A stretch of 64,000 nt of DNA from MGBC114079 sp964531385 (GTDB taxonomy: Bacteria; Bacillota; Clostridia; Lachnospirales; CAG-274). The stretch lies in contig CAZHGC010000008.1 of assembly GCA_964531385.1 (NCBI GenBank), positions 1 through 64,000 on the forward strand, in the 5' to 3' direction. The notes under the pieces are model-generated. The model had not been told where the DNA came from and did not search any database. It saw only the letters and a program-made list of their open reading frames with translations. Every line of letters begins with the position of its first letter. Position 1 is the first letter of the stretch. The translations under genes and the position numbers were made by a program. Below are positions 17,504 to 27,247 of this stretch, piece by piece.

Positions 17504-18517
17504 TTATTTTAACGCTTTAACTTGCGTTAATATGCTTACAAAATCTTCGGACTCGGTTATTTGTTCGGGGAAGAGTTTGAAAACAACATCTGCTTGTTCT
17601 TCCATAAATTGTTTTAATTCATCGGAAGGGGTTGTTATATTACAGCCCTCGGCTTTAAGTTTTTGTTCAATATCTTTTTCATATTGTTCCCAAGCTTCTC
17701 GCTGATGGGAGCAAGCTTCGCTTGCTGCCGAGAAGATTATATCTTGTTCGGTGTTTGTTAAGGCATTATATGCGGAAAGATTTGTTATAAATATATCGGG
17801 GCTTTGTTTATATTCATATTTTAATAAATTTTTTGCATATTTATAATTTCCCGATGAGTAATAGGTTGAAAGGTTGTTTTCAACACCTGTTAATTCGCCC
17901 GTTTTTAATTCTTCTGTTATTTTTGTTAAATCTGTCTTTTTTGGAGTTGTTCCAAGCATTGAAAGATAATCGACAGAAAATTCGGAATTATCGAACGGCA
18001 TAACTTTTAAGCCTTTAAAATCATTTTGAGTTGTTATTTGTTTTGTTGTGCAAAGATATTTTGCACCGGAGTCTATATAGGACAATATTTTTGTGTTTTT
18101 CTGAGATAATTCAAAATTTAGGGAAGGACCTAAAATTTGCTCAGTTGCACGCCACATATGCCCGTTATTTCTGAAGAGATTTGGCAAAACAACTTTTGTT
18201 GGGACAGTTGATATGTTTTCGCAAGAAATCATATTTATGCAAGCAAAGTTTAAATTTGATTTATCATCGGAAACCGCATTTAACATTTCTGTTTCGGTTT
18301 TATAGCTGTTTTCCGGAAGAATTTCAATTATTATTGAACCTTTGCTTTTTTCTTCAACAAGCTTTGCAAATTCGTCACAAGCTTTTGCTGATATACTATC
18401 TTGTGGGTAGGAATGTGCAAGCGTTAATGTTTTTGTTGTTTCAACCGGAGCATCGGCACAGCCGGAAAGGGCAAATACCGATAATATGAGCATTATGCTC
18501 AAAATGAATTTTTTCAT
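17504..18517 (-). CDS. dctP: TRAP-type substrate-binding lipoprotein (DctP family)
   Basis: The product has 337 residues and would be anchored outside the membrane by lipidation: the lipobox is FALSGC with Cys19. The DctP fold is visible in LAHSYPQDSISAKACDEFA near 34, EILPENSY near 65, and the ligand-clamp region DFKGLKVMPFDNSE near 165. TRAP receptors bind organic acids such as sugar acids. No DctQ or DctM membrane partner is present in the window. It begins 18 bases after xylB, so the two are one operon, which points to a sugar-acid or pentose-derived ligand (inference). AGGAGG precedes the ATG. Confidence 0.85.
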   Translation of the reverse strand: MKKFILSIMLILSVFALSGCADAPVETTKTLTLAHSYPQDSISAKACDEFAKLVEEKSKGSIIIEILPENSYKTETEMLNAVSDDKSNLNFACINMISCENISTVPTKVVLPNLFRNNGHMWRATEQILGPSLNFELSQKNTKILSYIDSGAKYLCTTKQITTQNDFKGLKVMPFDNSEFSVDYLSMLGTTPKKTDLTKITEELKTGELTGVENNLSTYYSSGNYKYAKNLLKYEYKQSPDIFITNLSAYNALTNTEQDIIFSAASEACSHQREAWEQYEKDIEQKLKAEGCNITTPSDELKQFMEEQADVVFKLFPEQITESEDFVSILTQVKALK

Positions 18518-18535
18518 TGAGAAACCTCCTTGATT

Positions 18536-20035
18536 TTAGAGTTTTGTTGTCTCGCGGAGTTTTGCAAAAATTTCTTTGTTTGTTTTGTAAAGTTCGGAAT
18601 AAAGTTCGTGGATTTTGGCATATTTTTCGGCATTTTTTGACGGTTTGATTGTTTTAATTATTTTAACAGCCTTACCTTTTGCCGTTTCAAAATCAGGACA
18701 CATTTCCGAACCGACAAGAGCGATTAACGCTGCACCGAAAGACGGGCCTTCTTCGATGTTTAAAACGTTTAATTCTCTGTTTACGACATCGGCAATTATT
18801 TGCCCCCAAACTTTACTTTTTGCTCCGCCACCTGTTATATAAAGTTCATTTACGTCAACAAAATCGGTTACAAGAGAGAAAAGGTCTTTCAAGCCAAAGG
18901 CAACGCCTTCCATTACGGAACGAATTAATTCACCTTTTCCTGTTGAACCGGATATTCCGAAGAAAACGCCTCTTGCGTTTGTATCGGAGTATGGGCATCT
19001 TTCACCGAAAAGGTATGGAAGGAAGATAATTCCGTTGCTTCCGGCAGGGGTATTATCGGCGAGGGCATTCAATTCATCGAAAGACGTTTCTTCGAAGAGC
19101 GTTCTTTTGAGCCAATTTAACGCTTCGCCTGCACAGAGCATACAACCCATTGCATAGAGACTGTTTGGCATTGAGTAGTTGAAAAGGTGGACATCGCCTG
19201 TTACTTTGCTTGAAATTTCATCAAGGTAGGCAACGGCTGTTCCGCTTGTTCCAACGCTTAAAACAGCCTGACCTTTTTTTATGACACCGTTTCCAACAGC
19301 GGCACAGCTGTTGTCGGCACCACCGGCAATTATTTTTGCATCTTTTGCAAGCCCAAGCTCATCGGCAAGGTTTGCTTTTATTTCTCCGACAACACCTGTT
19401 GACTGGAGAACTTCGGGAAGAATATTTTCATTTAAGCCCATTTTTTCGAGCATTTCTTTTGACCAACAAGAATTTTTTACATCGAAAAGGAGCGTTCCGG
19501 CAGCATCGGAAACTTCTGTTTTAATATTTCCCGTTAACATATAATTTATGTAATCTTTTGGCATTACAACTTTATTTATTTTTTTGAAGTTTTCGGGTTC
19601 GTTTTCACGAAGCCAAAGAATTTTTGGAAGTGTGAAGCCTTCAAGTGCTTTATTATAGACCGATTTTAAAACATTTTCAAGACCGTTTGCTTTTTCGTAT
19701 ATTTCTTTTGTTTGCGGGGTTGTTCTTGTATCATTCCAGAGGATTGCTTTTCTTATTACTTCACCGTTTTTATCGAGAAAAACGGAACTGTGCATTTGAC
19801 CGGAACAACTTAACGCTTTTATATTTCCTTTTGCTTCGGGATATTTTGAAACAATTGTTTTAATTGTTTCTTTTGTGTTTTCCCACCAAACCGACGGTGC
19901 TTGTTCAACGTTGCCGTTTTCGCCGAAATCAGGCTTATAGCTTTTTGAAGCAGAGCCGATTATATTACCGTTATCCGAAACCAAAAGGCATTTTACTCCG
20001 CTTGTACCCAAATCAATTCCAAGAACGTAATTCAT
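18536..20035 (-). CDS. xylB: Xylulokinase
   Basis: This FGGY-family kinase phosphorylates D-xylulose to xylulose 5-phosphate, feeding the pentose phosphate pathway. The 499 residues match XylB in length. Blocks: VLGIDLGTSGVKCLLV at the N-terminus (phosphate 1), SGQMHSSVFLDKNG near 80, LWNDTRT near 100, IIAGGADNSCAAVGNG near 235 and LYITGGGAKSKVWGQIIADV near 395. The ATG has AAGGAGA upstream. It leads the dctP pair. With the GH43 enzyme it outlines xylan or arabinoxylan use, although xylose isomerase is not in the window. Confidence 0.93.
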   Translation of the reverse strand: MNYVLGIDLGTSGVKCLLVSDNGNIIGSASKSYKPDFGENGNVEQAPSVWWENTKETIKTIVSKYPEAKGNIKALSCSGQMHSSVFLDKNGEVIRKAILWNDTRTTPQTKEIYEKANGLENVLKSVYNKALEGFTLPKILWLRENEPENFKKINKVVMPKDYINYMLTGNIKTEVSDAAGTLLFDVKNSCWSKEMLEKMGLNENILPEVLQSTGVVGEIKANLADELGLAKDAKIIAGGADNSCAAVGNGVIKKGQAVLSVGTSGTAVAYLDEISSKVTGDVHLFNYSMPNSLYAMGCMLCAGEALNWLKRTLFEETSFDELNALADNTPAGSNGIIFLPYLFGERCPYSDTNARGVFFGISGSTGKGELIRSVMEGVAFGLKDLFSLVTDFVDVNELYITGGGAKSKVWGQIIADVVNRELNVLNIEEGPSFGAALIALVGSEMCPDFETAKGKAVKIIKTIKPSKNAEKYAKIHELYSELYKTNKEIFAKLRETTKL

Positions 20036-20077
20036 TATTAAATCTCCTTTAAATAAAAATATATTTTACTAAAAGTT

Positions 20078-20105
20078 ATTATATCAAATTTTGCGACAAA
20101 AGCAA
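20078..20105 (-). promoter_or_regulatory. Promoter of xylB-dctP
   Basis: On the minus strand TTGCTT (20105-20100) and TATAAT (20083-20078) are 16 bases apart with an extended TGA before the -10. The start codon lies about 43 bases downstream. Confidence 0.7.
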
Positions 20106-20189
20106 ACACTATTTTAATTTATTTGCTTGAAATGCCGACAAAATTTTGGAAGTTGTACGGTTATGTTTAAAATAATTGAATTATGCTTT

Positions 20190-20576
20190 TTACAATTTGT
20201 CGATTATTTGGATTTCTTCGATGTTTGTAAGCTCATGAGCAATTATATATTTATTTGTTAATATGCAAAGCATATTTTTTTCGTTACAGCCTATAAACTC
20301 ACCCTCGAAGCTTTTTTTCTGGACTGTTACGATTTTTAGTTGCATTCCTCTTTTATAAGTTTCTCCGTTGAATTGGACAATTTCTTTTGGGAAGAGCGTA
20401 TAACATTTTTGTATTACCTGACGTATATCCTCTGTTTGATTTAAAATTGCAGTTGGATTTTTAATTAACTTATTTAATTTTAAAATGAAACGAATTATCC
20501 ATGTTAGCAAAAGTGCACCTATTGCCGCATAGAAAATGTCATCTGTTGTTATTACAGAAAAATCTATATTTCCCAT
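20190..20576 (-). CDS. Small membrane-anchored protein, function unknown
   Basis: The product has 128 residues. One membrane segment (about 14-32, YAAIGALLLTWIIRFIL) is followed by a cytoplasmic domain of roughly 90 residues with beta-rich, SH3-like or PilZ-like patterning (YKRGMQLKIVTVQKKSFEGEF and NKYIIAHELTNIEEI). I do not recognise the family. It is the last gene of a four-gene minus operon, 14 bases after the DUF815 ATPase, so the two may work together. GGAGGT precedes the ATG. Confidence 0.75.
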   Translation of the reverse strand: MGNIDFSVITTDDIFYAAIGALLLTWIIRFILKLNKLIKNPTAILNQTEDIRQVIQKCYTLFPKEIVQFNGETYKRGMQLKIVTVQKKSFEGEFIGCNEKNMLCILTNKYIIAHELTNIEEIQIIDKL

Positions 20577-20590
20577 AGTTTACCTCCGTT

Positions 20591-21868
20591 TTATATATTT
20601 TTTGTTTGCCAAACCAAGTTGTTTATAAATTGTTTTGCTGTTCTTCCTGAAATTCCTTTTTGGTTCATTTGCCATTTTAATGCTTCTTTTTCGAGGAGTT
20701 CTTCGCTTAGCGGAATGTTTAGGCGAGATGCCATAATTTTTACCATTTCGTTATATTCGGTTGGTGTTGGTTTTGGATAAGTTATTGTTATTCCGAACCT
20801 ATCGGCAAGGGAAAGTTTTTCGTTTAATGTATCTTGCGTGTGGATTTCGGCATCGTCAGAGCCATGTTTGCGGTCGCTCCATTTTTCTTGAATTAAATGT
20901 CTGCGGTTGCTTGTTGCATAGAACAAAACGTTATCGGGTTTGCTTTCCGAGCCACCGTCCAACAATGATTTCATATATTTATATTGTATTTCCTGTTCAT
21001 CGAAAGAAAGGTCGTCTATAAATATTATAAATTTTCTTCCGCGATTTTTTAAAACGGCAAGAATTTGCGGAAGTTTTATAATTTGTTCTTTTGTTATTTC
21101 TATTAGGCGAAGACCTTCGGCAAAATATTTATTTACGAGGGCCTTTACGGAAGATGATTTTCCAGTTCCTCTTGAGCCGACCAAAAGAACATTATTTGCT
21201 GGAAAGCCTTTTACAAAAGCATCGGTGTTGTTTATCAATTCTTCTGTTTGGGGTTTGTAGCCGATTATGTCGTTGAACGTTATTGGGTCGGGCTTTTCGA
21301 TTGGTGTTATTTTGCCGGTTTCATCGTTGAATTTGAACGAGCGATATAGCGAGATTTCTCCGCAACCCGATGTGTTGTAGAATTTTATTAATGAATTTAG
21401 TATGTCGGAGTTGTTTGAAACAGAATTCATATATGTTAAAAGTTCGTTTTCGTTTTTATTTACGGGAACGTAATTTTGAATTTCGTTTATTGCAAATGTA
21501 TTATTTGAAAGTTTGGACAAATCTATTTCTGTTAAATATTTCAATATTGTTATGTCATTTTCCGCAAGGTTATACAACGAGGATTTTTCAACGTTTGTAT
21601 TATTTTCGCAATAGAGCGAGAACCTATTTTCATTATATAAAAACAAATTTAAAATGTGATTTTTGAAAAGGTTTCCGCAAAAGCCGAATTTTTCGGCATT
21701 TTCGACAAGGCACATAACCATTTTTGAAAAATTTGTTTCGATATTTTTTTGTTCGCATATATTTTTTAAACATTGTATTACGGGGTCGGTTGAAATTGTG
21801 TTATAGATTGTTAGGTTATTTATATTTTCTGAAATTTCGTTTAAGTATGTTGAATTTATTTCTGACAT
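20591..21868 (-). CDS. DUF815-family AAA+ ATPase
   Basis: The product has 425 residues. The N-terminal 190 residues are variable. The ATPase domain starts at FNDIIGYKPQTEELI near 190; the Walker A is LLVGSRGTGKSSSVKAL near 220 and the Walker B FIIFIDDLSF near 272. Sensor/arginine-finger parts lie in FYATSNRRHLI near 305 and LADRFGITITYP near 350. DUF815 proteins are widespread in Clostridia and have no settled function; they resemble clamp-loader or DnaA-like ATPases. It sits 12 bases after the decarboxylase gene and 14 before the small membrane protein. Confidence 0.88.
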   Translation of the reverse strand: MSEINSTYLNEISENINNLTIYNTISTDPVIQCLKNICEQKNIETNFSKMVMCLVENAEKFGFCGNLFKNHILNLFLYNENRFSLYCENNTNVEKSSLYNLAENDITILKYLTEIDLSKLSNNTFAINEIQNYVPVNKNENELLTYMNSVSNNSDILNSLIKFYNTSGCGEISLYRSFKFNDETGKITPIEKPDPITFNDIIGYKPQTEELINNTDAFVKGFPANNVLLVGSRGTGKSSSVKALVNKYFAEGLRLIEITKEQIIKLPQILAVLKNRGRKFIIFIDDLSFDEQEIQYKYMKSLLDGGSESKPDNVLFYATSNRRHLIQEKWSDRKHGSDDAEIHTQDTLNEKLSLADRFGITITYPKPTPTEYNEMVKIMASRLNIPLSEELLEKEALKWQMNQKGISGRTAKQFINNLVWQTKNI

Positions 21869-21880
21869 TTTTATACTCCT

Positions 21881-23308
21881 TTATAAAATTGGCTGTTCGG
21901 AGATTATTTTTATTGTGTTTAAATTTTTATCTTGGCAGCCTACTATTTCTATGTTCGCTTTTTGGCAAAGGCGGACATTTTCGATTGTTTGGGAAGTTAT
22001 AAGTTCGCCCGGGGCGATTATTGGAATTCCCGGGGGATATGGAATTATAAATTCTCCCGAAACAAGACCCATACTTTCTTCAAAGGGGAAATTTTCTGTT
22101 TTTGCGAAAAAGGCATCTCTTGGAGAAAGGGGGCATATTGGTGTTGTTTCCTTTGGCAAAACCGATTGTTTGTTTTCGGAGGGCGTCAGGAGTTGGTCAA
22201 TTTCTTTTAAGGCTTTTTTTAAAATTGAGAAGAAGAGGGGAGGGTCACACAATGAAGTCATTAAAAGAATGTGATTTTGTCCACTCATTTCTATATTTAT
22301 ATTATAATCCTTTTTTAAATATTTTTCTACAATATTTACATTTTTATTATCGATAAGTAATACAATTTTTCCGAAATCGCTGTCGAATGCTGTTGTTTTT
22401 TCGAGAATTTCGGATTTTGTCAGTATTCTTATGTTTTTCAAATTTTTTGTGCTGTCGATTAGGTGGTTTAGGGAGTTTGTATAATTTTCGAAAAGTTTTT
22501 TTGAATTTTCGAAAAGGATATTTTGACAGTTGTCTATTGATGCCATTAGTATGTATGACGGGCTTGTTGTTGTGAACATTGAAATGGATTTTGCGATTTT
22601 ATCGACATCAACGAGGTTGCTTTTTATATGCAAAACAGAGCATTGTGTTAGGGCGGGCAATGTTTTGTGCAAGCTTTGGACAACAACATCGGCACCGCAC
22701 GAAAGTGCTGTTTTTGGAAATTCATCGGAAAAGGCGAAGTGACTCCCATGAGCCTCATCAACTATTAGAGGAATATTTTTTTCGTGAAGTATTTTGGCGA
22801 TTGCTTCGATATTGGAGCAAAGCCCCTCATATGTTGGTGATGTTATTAATGCTGTTTTTATATCGGGGTGTTCGATTAATGCTTTTTTTACGGAAGAGGG
22901 CGAAACGGTTCCGCTTGTTCCGAAAAAGGTTGTTTCGGGCAATATATATATTGGAACGGCACCCGAACAAATTAAGCCGTTATATACACTTTTATGACAA
23001 TTTCGACTTATTAAAATTTTGTCGTTTGGGCAACAGAGTGCTGTTATTGCCGATTCTATCCCCGATGTTGTTCCGTTTACAAGATAGAAACTTTTATTTG
23101 CTCCGAAAACTTTTGAACAAAGTTCTTCGCTGTCTTTTATTATGCCTGTTGGATTATGGAGATTATCGAACCCTGCAATTTCCGTTATATCGAGGGAAAG
23201 CAAATTTTTCGGTATGAAATCTTGATTTTGTTTATGCCCCGGCATATGGAACGGAATTGGCGAGGTTTTTTTTAATTTTACGAGTGAATCGAGCAAGGGT
23301 GTTGGCAT
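21881..23308 (-). CDS. Orn/Lys/Arg decarboxylase-family PLP enzyme
   Basis: The product has 475 residues and is related to the short Gram-positive arginine/lysine/ornithine decarboxylases (SpeA/YaaO type). The family start PIPFHMPGHKQN lies at residue 17; the PLP-phosphate region YLVNGTTSGIESAI is near 75, IVDEAHGSHF near 180, and the PLP-lysine motif SLHKTLPALTQ near 213. Substrate cannot be set by eye. The product would be agmatine, cadaverine or putrescine. The gene lies between cardiolipin synthase (30 bases) and the DUF815 ATPase (12 bases) in one operon. In many Firmicutes such a gene sits near DNA-replication genes; that is not so here. Confidence 0.88.
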   Translation of the reverse strand: MPTPLLDSLVKLKKTSPIPFHMPGHKQNQDFIPKNLLSLDITEIAGFDNLHNPTGIIKDSEELCSKVFGANKSFYLVNGTTSGIESAITALCCPNDKILISRNCHKSVYNGLICSGAVPIYILPETTFFGTSGTVSPSSVKKALIEHPDIKTALITSPTYEGLCSNIEAIAKILHEKNIPLIVDEAHGSHFAFSDEFPKTALSCGADVVVQSLHKTLPALTQCSVLHIKSNLVDVDKIAKSISMFTTTSPSYILMASIDNCQNILFENSKKLFENYTNSLNHLIDSTKNLKNIRILTKSEILEKTTAFDSDFGKIVLLIDNKNVNIVEKYLKKDYNINIEMSGQNHILLMTSLCDPPLFFSILKKALKEIDQLLTPSENKQSVLPKETTPICPLSPRDAFFAKTENFPFEESMGLVSGEFIIPYPPGIPIIAPGELITSQTIENVRLCQKANIEIVGCQDKNLNTIKIISEQPIL

Positions 23309-23338
23309 TTTGGTTCAATCCTTTAATATTTATTTGAT

Positions 23339-24799
23339 TTAGAGAAGGGGCGAAATTAACCTTGAGACGGACTCTTGAAAACGGAAGAGTTTACTTTGTG
23401 AATTGTACCATTCGAGGGTTATTTCTGTGCAATCTTCCAAATCTTTTTTGAAACTTTCGTTAAAATTTTTTGTTATCATTTCGTCATAGATGAACGCATT
23501 TACTTCGAAATTTAATTTTAAACTTCTAACGTCCATATTTGTTGTTCCTATTGATGTTATTTTGTCATCTATTGTTATAAATTTGCTATGGATAAAGCCT
23601 TTTTCATATTTGTAGCATTTTACGCCGGAGTCTAAAAGTTCGGATATATAGGATATGCTTGCCGCAAAAACGAAAGGGTGGTCGGGGTGGGCGGGAATTA
23701 TTATTTTTACATCTATCCCCGAAAGTGCTGTTGTTTTTAATGCTTCCAATATGCTGTCATCGGGTATGAAGTATGGGGTTTGGAAGCAGACGCTCTTGCT
23801 TGCTTCAGTTATCATTTTGAAATAGCCGTATTGAATTGAGTTCCATTTACAATCGGGGCCGGAAGAGAGAATTTGCATATTTATTCCGTTTTGAATTTTT
23901 GGCGGAGCGGGAAAATAACGTTTTGTTATTTCTATGTTGCTTTTTGCGGTGAAGTTCCAATCGGATATGAAACGAAGTTCCAAATCGTTGACCGCACTGC
24001 CTTCAAAGCGTATGTGTGAATCTCTCCAGAAGCCATATCTTTTAACTCTTCCGAGGTATTCATCGCCTATGTTTAGACCGCCGACATAGCCGATTTTTCC
24101 GTCTATTATACAAAGTTTTCGATGATTTCTGTAGTTTAGGCGGATTGAATATGGCGAAAGGAATATTCCGACTTCGCCACCCGCATCGATTAGGGGTTTG
24201 TTGAAGTGTTTTGAGTTGAAAATGTTTCCCATTCCGTCATATAGAAGTTTTACTTCAACGCCTTGTTTTGCTTTTTCGGCAAGTGCCTGTATAATGTGTT
24301 TTCCGAGGTTATCGCTTCGAACGATGTAATATTCGAGGTGAATGAAAGATTTTGCGTTTTTTATGTCATTTAGCATTGCTTCAAATTTTGAATTTCCCTC
24401 GTTGTAGATTGTTACGGAGTTATCTGTTCGAAGGGGGCTATTTCCCGAAACACGATTTAGATAGAAAATGTCTTGATAATGGGATTCTTCTTTATATGGT
24501 TCGTTTTTTTCGGTTATGCTCATATATTCTTTATAATTCGGTTTGTTTTCTATTTCTGTGAAATATTTTTCTTTTAAATTTTCATCATTTTGGTTTTTTT
24601 CCATAAAGCGACTGTGTTTTCTTCCTTCAAAGCCGAAAGCGAGATATATTAGAAAGCCTATTCCGGGGAGAATTGTTAGGAGCATTAGCCAAGACCAAAT
24701 TACTGCCGGATTTCTTCTTTCGAAAAATACAACGAAAAAGGCAAATATGAAATTAAAGAATATGAGTAGGTCAAAGATTAACGAAAAAATATTATCCAT
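23339..24799 (-). CDS. cls: Cardiolipin synthase
   Basis: This membrane phospholipase D-family enzyme condenses two phosphatidylglycerols to cardiolipin. The product has 486 residues. Two N-terminal membrane segments (about 4-25 and 33-55) precede two HKD motifs, HRKLCIIDGKIGYVGG near 230 and HSKFITIDDKITSIGTTN near 405. SWLMLLTILPGIGFLIYL is typical of the N-terminal Cls region. I chose ATG 24799 because GGAGG lies 7-8 bases upstream; an in-frame ATG 87 bases earlier has no site and overlaps the promoter. It is the first gene of a four-gene operon. Confidence 0.93.
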   Translation of the reverse strand: MDNIFSLIFDLLIFFNFIFAFFVVFFERRNPAVIWSWLMLLTILPGIGFLIYLAFGFEGRKHSRFMEKNQNDENLKEKYFTEIENKPNYKEYMSITEKNEPYKEESHYQDIFYLNRVSGNSPLRTDNSVTIYNEGNSKFEAMLNDIKNAKSFIHLEYYIVRSDNLGKHIIQALAEKAKQGVEVKLLYDGMGNIFNSKHFNKPLIDAGGEVGIFLSPYSIRLNYRNHRKLCIIDGKIGYVGGLNIGDEYLGRVKRYGFWRDSHIRFEGSAVNDLELRFISDWNFTAKSNIEITKRYFPAPPKIQNGINMQILSSGPDCKWNSIQYGYFKMITEASKSVCFQTPYFIPDDSILEALKTTALSGIDVKIIIPAHPDHPFVFAASISYISELLDSGVKCYKYEKGFIHSKFITIDDKITSIGTTNMDVRSLKLNFEVNAFIYDEMITKNFNESFKKDLEDCTEITLEWYNSQSKLFRFQESVSRLISPLL

Positions 24800-24867
24800 A
24801 TAAGAGCCTCCGTTATTTTTTGAGTTTTTGTAAACCAAAGTTGGACACAAATTTAATAAATATAACA

Positions 24868-24896
24868 AATATAACATATACATCAATATTTTTCAA
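24868..24896 (-). promoter_or_regulatory. Candidate promoter of the cls operon
   Basis: On the minus strand TTGAAA (24896-24891) and TATATT (24873-24868) are 17 bases apart, about 60 bases before the cls ATG. The rest of the gap to typA (24900-25200) is very AT-rich and otherwise empty. Confidence 0.6.
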
Positions 24897-25209
24897 TTAA
24901 ATATGTAATTTTATTTGCGACTTTTTTTTAATTTTGGCGAATTTTACAAAAAATTATGTAAAATTTGTTTTTATGGAATAACACTTTGAAAGTATTTTAA
25001 TTTTCTTTTTGTCAAATTATGCGGTATTGCCCAAAATGTTTTTGAAATTTTGGCAATTAGAATAATTTTTTTTAATGTTCATTTTTTTGAATTTACAACG
25101 TTTTTGATTTTTTTACAAAAAACAACAATTCGTCAAAGTGTTTTTTTACAATTTTTAAAAATATTTTTTCCTTAGATTATAATTCCTTGAAGAGCTTGAA
25201 AAAATACTA

Positions 25210-25238
25210 TTGATATATAATTTTAAATATGTTAAAAT
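25210..25238 (+). promoter_or_regulatory. Promoter of typA
   Basis: TTGATA (25210-25215) and TAAAAT (25233-25238) are 17 bases apart, about 70 bases before the preferred start. Confidence 0.7.
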
Positions 25239-25314
25239 ACCTTGATAGAATGAAATAGTGCCGTACTTTACAGTTTTTGGTGCGGAAAAATTTATTACAG
25301 GGAGTTTGAAGAAA

Positions 25315-27144
25315 GTGATTACTAACAGAGAAGATATAAGAAATATAGCCATTATTGCACACGTTGACCACGGCAAAACAACTTTGGTTGATGAACTTTT
25401 GAAACAGAGCGGAACTTTTCGTTCAAACCAAGTTGTTAGAGAGAGAGTTATGGACTCGGGAGACATTGAACGTGAACGTGGTATTACTATTTTATCGAAA
25501 AATACTTCTGTTTATTATGGCGATACAAAAATTAATATTATCGATACACCGGGACACGCTGATTTCGGCGGTGAGGTTGAACGTGTTCTTAAAATGGTGA
25601 ACGGTGTTGTTCTTGTTGTTGATGCTTATGAAGGTGCTATGCCACAGACTAAATTTGTTCTTAAAAACGCATTATCTTTGAACTTGCCTGTTGTTGTTTG
25701 TGTTAATAAAATTGACAGACCGGAGGCAAGAGCTGACGAAGTTGTTGACGAAATTCTTGAACTTTTTATGGAACTTGATGCAAACGACGACCAGCTTGAT
25801 TCTCCTTTTGTTTTTGCTTCTGCAAAGCAAGGAAAAGCGGCTTTGACACCGGAAGAGGCTCTTGATGCAACAGATATGAAATGTCTTTTTGACACAATTA
25901 TTGAACATATTCCCGCACCTCAGGGAGACCCTGATGCGGAGCTTCAAATTCTTGTTACAACGATTGATTATAACGATTATGTTGGTCGAATTGGAATTGG
26001 AAAAGTTGAAAACGGAACTGTTAGAGTTAATCAGGACGTTACAATTGTTAATATTCACGACCCAGAAAAAAGAGAAAACGTTAAAGTTAACAAACTTTAC
26101 GAATATGAGGGTCTTGAAAGAATTGAAGTTAAAGAAGCGACAATCGGTTCTATTGTTGCGGTTTCCGGTATTCCTGAAATTCACATTGGAGATACTATTG
26201 CAGACAGGGAAAACCCTATCCCTATTGAAGTTAATAAAATTTCCGAACCGACTATTTCTATGACTTTCAGTGTTAATGACAGCCCTTTTGCCGGACAAGA
26301 AGGAAAATTTGTTACTTCGAGACATTTGAGAGAGCGTTTGTTTAGAGAACTTAACACAGACGTTAGCCTTAGAGTTGAAGAAACAGACATTGCTGAAGCT
26401 TACAAAGTTTCGGGAAGGGGCGAACTTCATTTATCTATTCTCATTGAAACTATGAGACGAGAGGGTTATGAATTTCAAGTTTCAAGACCGGAAGTTTTAT
26501 ACAAAGAGATTGACGGTAAAAAATATGAGCCTATGGAAATTGTTACAATTGATGTTCCCGAGGAATTTGTTGGGAACGTTATTGAGAAGCTTGGAACAAG
26601 AAAAGGCGAAATGACGAATATGGTTCCGTCTAAGGGCGGGTATACAAGAATTGAATTTTCTATCCCTGCGAGGGGGCTTATTGGATATAGAAACGAATTT
26701 CTTACAGACACAAAGGGCAACGGCATTATGAACTCTATTTTTGATGATTACAAACCTTACAAGGGCGAAATTTCAAGCCGTTCGCAAGGCTCTTTGGTTG
26801 CTTTTGAAACGGGAGAAGCTGTTACTTACGGCCTTTTCAATGCTCAGGAAAGAGGCGAGCTTTTTATTCCGGCGGGAACAAAAGTTTATGCGGGAATGGT
26901 TATTGGAAGAAACTCAAGAAGCAACGATATGGAAGTTAACGTTTGCAAGAAAAAACAGCTTACAAATACTCGTTCTTCGGGGGCTGACGATGCTTTGAAA
27001 CTTACTCCACATACTGTTATGAGCCTTGAACAATGTATTGATTTTATTGCTGATGATGAACTTGTTGAGATTACTCCGCTTAATTTAAGACTTAGAAAGA
27101 AAATTCTTGACCCAGTTGCAAGAAAAAAAGCAAACAGAAACTGA
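25315..27144 (+). CDS. typA: Ribosome-associated GTPase TypA/BipA
   Basis: This translational GTPase of about 609 residues acts on the ribosome, mainly in subunit assembly and stress. G1 is AHVDHGKTT near residue 15, G2 RERGITILSKN near 50, G3 DTPGHADFGG near 75 and G4 VNKIDR near 130. Domain V ends with RKKILDPVARKK, typical of TypA. The start GTG 25315 gives the family N-terminus (TNREDIRNIAIIAH) and follows GGAG by 10 bases; longer in-frame starts would add a tail that homologues lack. A flippase gene follows after 103 bases. Confidence 0.95.
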   Translation: MITNREDIRNIAIIAHVDHGKTTLVDELLKQSGTFRSNQVVRERVMDSGDIERERGITILSKNTSVYYGDTKINIIDTPGHADFGGEVERVLKMVNGVVLVVDAYEGAMPQTKFVLKNALSLNLPVVVCVNKIDRPEARADEVVDEILELFMELDANDDQLDSPFVFASAKQGKAALTPEEALDATDMKCLFDTIIEHIPAPQGDPDAELQILVTTIDYNDYVGRIGIGKVENGTVRVNQDVTIVNIHDPEKRENVKVNKLYEYEGLERIEVKEATIGSIVAVSGIPEIHIGDTIADRENPIPIEVNKISEPTISMTFSVNDSPFAGQEGKFVTSRHLRERLFRELNTDVSLRVEETDIAEAYKVSGRGELHLSILIETMRREGYEFQVSRPEVLYKEIDGKKYEPMEIVTIDVPEEFVGNVIEKLGTRKGEMTNMVPSKGGYTRIEFSIPARGLIGYRNEFLTDTKGNGIMNSIFDDYKPYKGEISSRSQGSLVAFETGEAVTYGLFNAQERGELFIPAGTKVYAGMVIGRNSRSNDMEVNVCKKKQLTNTRSSGADDALKLTPHTVMSLEQCIDFIADDELVEITPLNLRLRKKILDPVARKKANRN

Positions 27145-27247
27145 GTGTGATTTTATTGGGTTTGCGGAAATTTGGGCATTGATTTTAAACGACAAAACAA
27201 AAATTTTGAACTTATGATTATATATTTGGAAAGGGGAAAAAAGCTTT

